Origin: Gaiellaceae bacterium
Lineage (GTDB): Bacteria > Actinomycetota > Thermoleophilia > Gaiellales > Gaiellaceae
Length of the DNA: 64,000 bases
Reading direction: 5' to 3'
NCBI GenBank assembly: GCA_026002995.1
Contig: BPGK01000001.1
Span: 62,001-126,000 of the forward strand
This document shows, one piece after another, positions 57,529 through 64,000 of this stretch. The first letter of the stretch is position 1; every line of letters starts with the position of its first letter. Position numbers and translations under genes: made by a program. The notes under the pieces are model-generated. The model saw nothing but the letters and a program-made list of their open reading frames with translations. It was not told the origin of the DNA and did no database searches.

Positions 57529-58025
57529 TACGACCTCGTCTTGTACGCCGGCTCCGGCGTGTCGTAGCGCTCGCGATCAGCCACCGGAACCCGCTTGATG
57601 GGCTCGGCGAGGAGCATGTCCTTCGTGTAGATGAGGTCGTCGCGCGAGTATTCCGAGAGCTCGAACTCGTTGCCGAGCGTGATCGCGTCGAACGGGCACG
57701 CGAGCTCGCAGTAGCCGCAGAAGATGCAGCGGCTCAGGTTGATCTCGTAGATCCGCGCGTAGCGCTCGCCTGCGGACACGCGGTTGTCGGGGGTGTTCTC
57801 GGCGGCGACGACCCGGATGCAGTCGGCCGGGCAGGCGGCGGCGCAGAGCGAGCAGCCGACGCACTTCTCGAGGCCGTTCTCGTGGCGCCAGAGGCGGTGG
57901 CGTCCGCGGAAGCGCGGGTAGACGGGGCGCTTGAACTCCGGGTACTGCTGCGTGATCGGCTTCCGGAAGAGCTGTCGGAAGGTGACGGCGAAGCCCTTGA
58001 GGCTGTCGAGCGGCTGCGGGCTCAC
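57528..58025 (-). CDS. nuoI: NADH-quinone oxidoreductase subunit I
   Basis: The 165-residue ferredoxin-like subunit has two 4Fe-4S motifs, [15 protein letters not shown] and [15 protein letters not shown], which hold clusters N6a and N6b. The N-terminal [19 protein letters not shown] lies along the membrane in known structures. The GTG at 58025 overlaps the nuoH stop (GTGA). Confidence 0.95.
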   Translation of the reverse strand: MSPQPLDSLKGFAVTFRQLFRKPITQQYPEFKRPVYPRFRGRHRLWRHENGLEKCVGCSLCAAACPADCIRVVAAENTPDNRVSAGERYARIYEINLSRCIFCGYCELACPFDAITLGNEFELSEYSRDDLIYTKDMLLAEPIKRVPVADRERYDTPEPAYKTRS

Positions 58026-59023
58026 AGCGCCACCACCAGGATCGCGGTCACGACCGCGTTCAGCGTTGCAACGGGGAGGAGCACCTTCCAGCCGAAGCGC
58101 ATGAGCTGGTCGTAGCGGAGGCGGGGCAGTGTCGTGCGCATCCAGATGAAGACGTACAGGAGCACCGCGACCTTCGCCACGAACCATGCGGGCGCGAGCC
58201 AGTCCGGCGTGAATCCGATCCCGTGCCAGCCGCCGAGGAAGAGCGTCACACAGAGGCCGGAGAGGGTGATGAGGTTGATGTACTCCGCCATCGAGTAGAG
58301 GCCGAAGCGCATCCCGCCGTACTCCGTGTGGTAGCCGGCCACGAGCTCCTGCTCCGCCTCCGGGAGGTCGAAGGGCGCCCGCGATGTCTCCGCCGTGCCC
58401 GCGAGCAGGAAGACGAGGAAGCCCACGATCTGCGGGAGGACGTACCACGTCGAGTCGGCCTGGGCGGCGACGATCTCGGTCAGCGAGAGCGAGCCGGCCA
58501 TGATGACGACGCCGAGCACCGAGAGCGCGAGCGCGACCTCGTAGGACACGAGTTGAGCGCACGTCCGCATCGCGCCGAGGAGCGCGTACTTCGAGTCGGA
58601 CGCCCAGCCGCCGACGATGAACCCGTACGCGCCGATCGACCCGATCGCGAAGATGAGGATCAGCGCGATGTCGAGGTCGGCCACCTGGCCCGGGACGTAG
58701 ACGCCGGCGATCTCCCAGCCGGGCCCGAACGGGATCACCGAGAAGGTGGCGAGCGCGGTGAAGGCGGCGAGGAAGGGGCCGAGGAGGTAGAGCCAGTCGA
58801 TCGCGGCCGCTGGGCGGAAGCTCTCCTTGTGCAGGAGCTTCACGAGGTCGGCGATCGGCTGGAGCAGCCCGTAGGGACCGACGCGGTTCGGCCCGTAGCG
58901 CAGCTGCATGCGTCCCATGACCTTGCGCTCGGCGAGCGTCAGGTAGGCGAACCCGCCCATCACGATGTTGATGACGACGAACGCCTGGAGCAGGCTGACC
59001 CACCAGTCGACGCGCTGCGTCAC
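58022..59023 (-). CDS. nuoH: NADH-quinone oxidoreductase subunit H
   Basis: The 333-residue, eight-helix subunit has the quinone-channel signatures [36 protein letters not shown] and [20 protein letters not shown]. It links the peripheral arm to the membrane arm. The GTG at 59023 overlaps the nuoG stop. Confidence 0.96.
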   Translation of the reverse strand: MTQRVDWWVSLLQAFVVINIVMGGFAYLTLAERKVMGRMQLRYGPNRVGPYGLLQPIADLVKLLHKESFRPAAAIDWLYLLGPFLAAFTALATFSVIPFGPGWEIAGVYVPGQVADLDIALILIFAIGSIGAYGFIVGGWASDSKYALLGAMRTCAQLVSYEVALALSVLGVVIMAGSLSLTEIVAAQADSTWYVLPQIVGFLVFLLAGTAETSRAPFDLPEAEQELVAGYHTEYGGMRFGLYSMAEYINLITLSGLCVTLFLGGWHGIGFTPDWLAPAWFVAKVAVLLYVFIWMRTTLPRLRYDQLMRFGWKVLLPVATLNAVVTAILVVAL

Positions 59024-61257
59024 GCCTTGATCACCTCGACCGCTGCATGGAGGTCGCCGGCGTGCTCGTCCGGCACGCGAGCGACGCCCTCGATGAGTCG
59101 CCGATTCACCCGGGCGCGAAGGGCGACCGACGTCCCGTTCGAACGAACCTGGACGGGGTCTCCGGTCGCGATGCCGCGTCGCTCGGCGTCGGCTGGGGAG
59201 AGCTCGACCTCGGCCGGCGGCCGCTGGAAGCGGAGCTCGTCGACGCGCTCGACGGCCGGGCCGGTGAAGAGGGCGTGCGCGCGGACGAGCCGAAGCTCGC
59301 CGACGAAGCGCTCGTCGCTCGGCGCGAGCGGGCCCTCCGGCGCGGGTGTGGTCGCCGCCGGGGGCGCCTCGTAGGGTGCGCGACCCGGAAGCTGTGCGCG
59401 CAGCCCGATCTCCTCGAGGTCGAGGTCACGGTAGAGGTGAGAGGCGGCCTCGGCGTACACCGCTGCGGCGTGCGGCGAGACGTCGACGCCGAAGCGGGCG
59501 GCGAGCTTCGAGATCCACGCGAGCTCGTCGGGGCACGGCGGCAACGCCGCGCGCCGCAGCCGCTGGACGCGACCCTCGAGGTTCACCATGGTTCCCTCGC
59601 GCTCGAGCGCGCCCGTGCCCGGGAGGACGAGGTCTGCCCAGCCGGTCGCGAGCCCCTGGAACATCGTCGAGACGAGGACGCGCTCGGCCCGCTCCGCGAG
59701 TGCGCGCACGCTCGGGTCCGCCGCGGCCTCGTCGCCCGAGACGACGAGCAGCCCGATGGGCTCGGGGTTCGTCTCGTCGGCGTCCGCCGCGGCCGACCAC
59801 GCTGCGGCGACTCCGCGGCCGTTCGGGGTCGCGGGGAGGTGGAAGGCGCCGGAGCCGGGACGCTCGTCGAGCCCGAGCTCGTGCGCGAGCTCCGCGAGCC
59901 GGGCGCCTCCGCCGCCACCTGGCCCGCTCCAGACGAGGATCGCCCGCTCCGCTCGGCGCAGGCGCTCCCCGAGCTCGTTCCCGGGGGCGGCGAGCGTGCG
60001 GCACAGCTCGGTCGCCGCGCCCGGCGGCACGCGCACGTCGCCCATGGGGGAGCACGTGATCACCGCGGCGCCGTTCCGCCGAGCCTGCGTGATCCAGAGA
60101 TCGACGATGGGCGCGCGCTCGACTACCGGATCGTCCCCCACCACGACGACGATCTCCGCTTCTGCGATGGCGGAGAGGGGCGCGCGGAAGGCGTCGAGCG
60201 CGTTGGAGGTCGCCTCCGGGAGCACGGCCGAGTGGGCAGCGAGTCCTTGTCGGAGGAGCTTCGCGAGCGCAAAGGCGATCTCGGTCGTCTCCGAGCCGGA
60301 GAGGGCGGTCACGATCGCCCCCGCCGAGGAACGGAGGAGCTCCTCGGCAGTGTCGAGCGCTTCGTCCCAGGAGACCTCCTCGAGACCCTTCGGGCCCCGC
60401 CGTAGAGGGGTCGTGACGCGGTCGGGCGCGCGGAGAGAGGGGTAGGTGAAGCGCCCCTTGTCGCAGAGCCAGCCGCGGTCGATCTCGGGGTGGTTGCGGG
60501 AGAGGATCCGCTTCACCTTGTTCTCGCGAATCGTCGCCGACACGTTGCACCCGACCGCGCACCCCGCGCAGACGGTGGGCACGCTCTGGATGTCCCACGG
60601 CCGCGCGTCGAAGCGGTAGAGCGTCGAGGTGAGCGCGCCGACGGGACAGAGCTCGATGACGTTTCCGGAGAACGGGGACCGGTACGGCTCGTCCTCGAAG
60701 GTGGCGATCTCCGTGTGCGCGCCGCGGTTGCGCGCGATGAGCTGGCCGTCCGCGGCGACGTCCTCGGAGAAGCGGGTGCACCGGTAGCAGAGGATGCAGC
60801 GTTCGCGATCGAGCGCGACGAGCGGGGAGAGCGGGATCGGCTTCTCGACCGTGAGCTTCGAGAAGCGCATCCGTGTCGTTCCCGGCCCGTAGCGGAAAGT
60901 CAGATCCTGGAGCGGGCACTCGCCGCCCTTGTCGCAGACGGGGCAGTCGAGCGGGTGGTTGACGAGGATGAACTCGAGCGTGGACTCTTGACCTCTGGCG
61001 GCCTTCTCCGAGGTCGCCGCGGTGCGGACGACCATTCCGTCCTGCGCGGTGAGGGTGCAGCCGGCTTGCAGCTTCGGCATCCCCTCGATCTCGACGAGGC
61101 ACATCCGGCACGCGCCGACGGGCGGCCCGAGCCTCGGCTCGTAGCAGAAGACGGGGATCTCGATCCCGGCCGCTTGCGCGGTCTCGACGAGCCCCGTTCC
61201 CGCGGGCACCTGCACGGTGCGGTCATCGACGGTGACGGTGACGAGCTCGGCGCTCAT
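59020..61257 (-). CDS. nuoG: NADH-quinone oxidoreductase subunit G
   Basis: The 745-residue subunit begins with a 2Fe-2S ferredoxin domain ([16 protein letters not shown]), then the His-Cys cluster [14 protein letters not shown], two further 4Fe-4S cysteine groups (CILCYRC, and [10 protein letters not shown] with the distal GWLCDKG that suggests cluster N7 is kept), and a degenerate molybdopterin-type domain followed by a C-terminal MopB-like beta domain. The ATG at 61257 lies 55 bases after the nuoF stop, the largest gap inside the operon. Confidence 0.95.
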   Translation of the reverse strand: MSAELVTVTVDDRTVQVPAGTGLVETAQAAGIEIPVFCYEPRLGPPVGACRMCLVEIEGMPKLQAGCTLTAQDGMVVRTAATSEKAARGQESTLEFILVNHPLDCPVCDKGGECPLQDLTFRYGPGTTRMRFSKLTVEKPIPLSPLVALDRERCILCYRCTRFSEDVAADGQLIARNRGAHTEIATFEDEPYRSPFSGNVIELCPVGALTSTLYRFDARPWDIQSVPTVCAGCAVGCNVSATIRENKVKRILSRNHPEIDRGWLCDKGRFTYPSLRAPDRVTTPLRRGPKGLEEVSWDEALDTAEELLRSSAGAIVTALSGSETTEIAFALAKLLRQGLAAHSAVLPEATSNALDAFRAPLSAIAEAEIVVVVGDDPVVERAPIVDLWITQARRNGAAVITCSPMGDVRVPPGAATELCRTLAAPGNELGERLRRAERAILVWSGPGGGGGARLAELAHELGLDERPGSGAFHLPATPNGRGVAAAWSAAADADETNPEPIGLLVVSGDEAAADPSVRALAERAERVLVSTMFQGLATGWADLVLPGTGALEREGTMVNLEGRVQRLRRAALPPCPDELAWISKLAARFGVDVSPHAAAVYAEAASHLYRDLDLEEIGLRAQLPGRAPYEAPPAATTPAPEGPLAPSDERFVGELRLVRAHALFTGPAVERVDELRFQRPPAEVELSPADAERRGIATGDPVQVRSNGTSVALRARVNRRLIEGVARVPDEHAGDLHAAVEVIKA

Positions 61258-61312
61258 CGCGCGCCCCCACGCTGCTCGAAGGGACGCTCGCCTCGGATCA
61301 GCAGACGCTCCC

Positions 61313-62647
61313 TCACGCCGGCACCGCCTCGTGCTCGTGTCCGTGGGCGCCGTGGAGCGCAGAGGGCGCGAGGATGCCTTCGAGCGAGGACGCGCCCTCG
61401 AACGGGCAGCGACCGAGGTGGACGTGCTCCTGGAACTCGTCACGGAAGCGCGCCACGTAGCTCGCCACCGCGATCGCATCCGAGTCGCCGAGCGGGCAGA
61501 GGCACGTCCCGAGGATGCGGTCGCATACCGAGAGGAGCAGGTCGAGGTCGGACTGGTCGGCCCGGCCATCCTCGATCTTCTGGAGGATCTGCGTGAGCCA
61601 GCGCGTGCCGACGCGGCAGGGCGTGCACTTCCCGCACGACTCGTGCTCGTAGAACTGCGAGACGCGGATGCCGAGCTGCACCATGCAGCAGCGGTCGTCG
61701 ATGACGATCACGCCGGCGGAGCCGATCGAGGACCCCGCGCGGACGAGGGAGTCGAAGTCGAGCGGCGTGTCGATGTCGTCGGCCGTCAGCACCGGGGTCG
61801 AGGAGCCGCCCGGGATGACCGCCTTGAGGCTCCGCCCGTTCGGCACGCCGCCGCCGACGTCGTAGATCAGCTCGCGGAGCGTGATCCCGTGAGGGAGCTC
61901 GTAGTTTCCCGGGCGTACGACGTTGCCCGAGAGGGAGAACACCCGCGTCCCCGTCGAGCCCTCGACGCCGACCTTGGCGTACTCCTCGGCGCCGAGCTCG
62001 AAGACGACGGTGACCGTGGTGATGGACTCGACGTTGTTGACCGCGGTCGGGGCCGCGTAGAGGCCGGCGATCGCCGGGAACGGCGGCTTCGTGCGCGGCT
62101 GTCCGCGCTTGCCCTCGAGCGACTCGAGGAGCGCCGTCTCCTCGCCGCAGATGTACGCGCCTGCGCCTCGATGGAGGACGATCGTGACGTCTCCCAGCAG
62201 GTCGCCACGCGCGTGCATCTGCTCGAGCGCGGAGCGGAGCACCTCGAACTCGCGCTCGTACTCGCCGCGGATGTAGACGAAGACGTGCTTCGCGGCGATC
62301 GCGTGCGCGCCGATCAGGCATCCCTCGAGAAATCGGAACGGGACGCGCAGCATGATCTCGCGGTCCTTGAACGTCCCCGGCTCGGACTCGTCGGCGTTGA
62401 CGACGAGGTAGTGCGGCTTCGCGAGCCGATCCGGCTTGGGGACGAACGCCCACTTGCGCCCCGTCGGGAAGAACGCGCCGCCGCGACCGCGGAGGCCCGA
62501 GGCCTCGAGCTCCGCGATGACCGCGTCCGGCTCCATCGCCCGTGCCTTGGCGAGCGCGACGAACCCGCCGCGTGCGACGTACTCCTCGAGATCCGTGACC
62601 GCGCCGCCGTCGGTGCGCGCGAAGACGAGCTCCGGCCGCTCAGGCAC
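61313..62647 (-). CDS. nuoF: NADH-quinone oxidoreductase subunit F
   Basis: The 444-residue subunit binds NADH and FMN: GLRGRGGAFFPTGRKW, NADESEPGTFKDREIM and GAGAYICGEETALLESLEG are intact, as is the 4Fe-4S N3 motif SCGKCTPCRVG with its distal Cys in LGTCLCPLGD. The GTG at 62647 gives an eight-base overlap with nuoE. A short His-rich stretch ends the protein. Confidence 0.95.
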   Translation of the reverse strand: MPERPELVFARTDGGAVTDLEEYVARGGFVALAKARAMEPDAVIAELEASGLRGRGGAFFPTGRKWAFVPKPDRLAKPHYLVVNADESEPGTFKDREIMLRVPFRFLEGCLIGAHAIAAKHVFVYIRGEYEREFEVLRSALEQMHARGDLLGDVTIVLHRGAGAYICGEETALLESLEGKRGQPRTKPPFPAIAGLYAAPTAVNNVESITTVTVVFELGAEEYAKVGVEGSTGTRVFSLSGNVVRPGNYELPHGITLRELIYDVGGGVPNGRSLKAVIPGGSSTPVLTADDIDTPLDFDSLVRAGSSIGSAGVIVIDDRCCMVQLGIRVSQFYEHESCGKCTPCRVGTRWLTQILQKIEDGRADQSDLDLLLSVCDRILGTCLCPLGDSDAIAVASYVARFRDEFQEHVHLGRCPFEGASSLEGILAPSALHGAHGHEHEAVPA

Positions 62648-63110
62648 CGCGCAGCTCCTCGACGATGGCGGGGACGTCGTCCTTCGTCACGCGCAGGCGA
62701 TGGCGGTTGTCGATTGCGACCACCGTCGCCCACCCGCATCCGCCGAGGCACTCCACGGTGCCGAGCGTGAACGCTCCGTCGGCGGAGGTCGCTCCGGCCT
62801 CGACGCCGAGCTCGCGCTCGAACGCCTCGACCACCTGCTGCGCTCCGGCGAGCGCGCAGGAGATGTTCGTGCAGACCTCGACGAGGCGCCGCCCGACGGG
62901 CTCGAGTCGGAGCTGGTCGTAGAAGGAGGCGACTGCCACGCAGGTGGCGGGGGTCACCTCGAGCGAGTCGGCGACCTCGCGCAACGCGGCGGGAGGGAGC
63001 CAGCCGCCGTGCTCCTCCTGTGCCAGCCTGAGCGCCGGCAGGATCGCCGACCGGGGATCGGGGTAGACGGCGCGGAGCTCCTGGATGCGGTCGTGGAGGG
63101 TCTCGCTCAC
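62640..63110 (-). CDS. nuoE: NADH-quinone oxidoreductase subunit E
   Basis: The 156-residue thioredoxin-like subunit has the 2Fe-2S N1a ligands in CTNISCALAG and CLGGCGWA and the helical N-terminal region ILPALRLAQEEHGGWLPPAAL. The GTG at 63110 overlaps the nuoD stop. It transfers electrons in the NADH-oxidising module with NuoF and NuoG. Confidence 0.95.
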   Translation of the reverse strand: MSETLHDRIQELRAVYPDPRSAILPALRLAQEEHGGWLPPAALREVADSLEVTPATCVAVASFYDQLRLEPVGRRLVEVCTNISCALAGAQQVVEAFERELGVEAGATSADGAFTLGTVECLGGCGWATVVAIDNRHRLRVTKDDVPAIVEELRGA

Positions 63111-64000
63111 CGATCGACGTCCCCCATGACCGGATCGAGCGACGCCGCGACGGCGACGAGGTCGGCGACGAGGCAGCCCTGGACGGCCGTCGCGGTCGCT
63201 TGCAGCGCGGCGAAGCTCGGCGGCCGGAACTTCACTCGCCACGGCCGCGGCCCGCCGTCGGAGACGAGGTAGCAGCCCGCCTCGCCGCGCGGCGACTCGA
63301 TGACGACGTACACCTCGCCCTCGGGGACGGTGTAGCCCTCCGTGACGATCTTGAAGTGGTGGATGAGCGACTCCATCGAAGTGTGGAGCTCGTGACGCGG
63401 CGGCAAGACGACCTTGCGGTCGTCGGCGATCCACGGCTCGCCCTCGGTCTCGTCGAGCCGGTCGAGGCACTGGCGGACGATGCGCACCGACTGGCGCATC
63501 TCGTCCATGTGCACCTTGTAGCGGTCGTAGACGTCCCCGTTGTAGTAGACCGGCACGTCGAACTCGACCTGGTCGTAGAAGAGGTAGGGCATGTTCTTCC
63601 GCAGATCCCAGTTCACGCCCGAGGCGCGCAGGATCGGTCCCGACTGGCCGAGCGCGATCGCGTCCGCGGCCGAGAGGAGCCCGATTCCCTTCGTCCGCTC
63701 GAGCCAGATCGTCTGACGATCGAGGAGCGCCTCGTACTCGTCCACCGAGCGGGGCATCTGCTCGCAGAAGCGACGCGCCTCCTCCGTGAAGCCGGGCGGG
63801 AGATCCTCGGCGAGGCCACCCACCTGCACGTAGCGGGTGTGGAAGCGCGTGCCGCCCGCGAGCTCGAAGAGGTCGAGGATCGCGTCCCGATCGTCGAACG
63901 CGTACCAGAAGAGCGAGATCGCGCCGATCTCGAGCGCGGAGGTGCCGAGCCAGACGAGGTGTGAGTGGATGCGGTTGAGCTCGGCGAGCGCCATGCGCGC
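63107..64000 (-). CDS. nuoD: NADH-quinone oxidoreductase subunit D (5' end outside the window)
   Basis: The visible C-terminal part, about 300 residues, matches the 49-kDa subunit: ALAELNRIHSHLVWLGTSALE, GGTRFHTRYVQVGGLAEDLP, SGPILRASGVNWDLRKNMPY and the C-terminal ESPRGEAGCYLVSDGG. It helps form the quinone-binding site with NuoB. The gene runs off the right edge; nuoA, nuoB and nuoC probably lie beyond, given the D-to-N order seen here. Confidence 0.93.
   Translation of the reverse strand, partial: ARMALAELNRIHSHLVWLGTSALEIGAISLFWYAFDDRDAILDLFELAGGTRFHTRYVQVGGLAEDLPPGFTEEARRFCEQMPRSVDEYEALLDRQTIWLERTKGIGLLSAADAIALGQSGPILRASGVNWDLRKNMPYLFYDQVEFDVPVYYNGDVYDRYKVHMDEMRQSVRIVRQCLDRLDETEGEPWIADDRKVVLPPRHELHTSMESLIHHFKIVTEGYTVPEGEVYVVIESPRGEAGCYLVSDGGPRPWRVKFRPPSFAALQATATAVQGCLVADLVAVAASLDPVMGDVDR

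Noticed and set aside
1-64000. CRISPR arrays, prophage genes, restriction or toxin-antitoxin modules
   Set aside because: No regularly spaced direct repeats, phage structural genes, nucleases of defence type or paired toxin-antitoxin genes were seen.

Overview
The window is very GC-rich and gene-dense, with frequent GTG starts and short or overlapping intergenic distances. Together with an F420-type luciferase-like oxidoreductase, a short FtsH-like protease, a DUF62 enzyme, an actinobacterial-type tryptophan dioxygenase and a 14-subunit-type respiratory complex I, this points to Actinomycetota, probably class Thermoleophilia (inference from gene content; no rRNA is present). It looks like ordinary chromosome. 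The only mobile element is one IS5-like insertion sequence of about 0.9 kb.

Layout. 0-3.4 kb: bifunctional nuclease, CPBP protease, penicillin-binding protein. 3.4-9.6 kb: molybdopterin genes moeA, moaC and mog around a multi-membrane M28-like protein and a two-component system; the 3' end of the kinase gene carries a 20-bp perfect palindrome resembling parS. 9.6-13.6 kb: UbiA-type prenyltransferase, ccmA-B-C-D and a SAM-hydrolysing DUF62 protein. 13.6-26.3 kb: a nitrogen-compound catabolism island with amidase, tRNA-Phe(GAA), arginase, F420-type oxidoreductase, MFS carrier, N-carbamoyl amino acid hydrolase, a four-gene ABC importer, dihydropyrimidinase and a class III aminotransferase. 26.3-28.9 kb: a decayed tatC fragment, tatA, a ferritin-like protein, an alpha/beta hydrolase and a peroxiredoxin. 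28.9-37.7 kb: rarA, tryptophan dioxygenase, M20 peptidase, pentose-phosphate genes (zwf, rpiA, rpe), pabB, pabC and DUF1385. 37.7-48.9 kb: nicotinate salvage, FtsH-like protease, methylmalonyl-CoA epimerase, a compact YchF-like GTPase, DMT carrier, HD exoribonuclease, DUF1015, inositol phosphatase, Mrp and a HAD phosphatase. 48.9-51.9 kb: the IS, a 2-hydroxyacid dehydrogenase, a metallo-beta-lactamase-fold hydrolase and a small membrane protein. 51.9-64 kb: nuoD to nuoN on the minus strand, with nuoD cut by the window end.

How the genes work together. Dihydropyrimidinase, carbamoylase and aminotransferase form a ring-opening route (cyclic ureide to carbamoyl amino acid to amino acid to oxo acid) fed by the adjacent importer; no flavin/FeS dihydropyrimidine dehydrogenase is visible and the F420-type enzyme lies beside the cluster. 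The Mo-cofactor, ccm, prenyltransferase and nuo genes all serve respiration. A recurring signal is a TANNNT box ending 6-7 nt (in one case 8 nt) before a start codon, found before at least 15 genes on both strands, which suggests widespread leaderless transcription. Several convergent genes overlap or abut at their stop codons, leaving no room for classical terminators.
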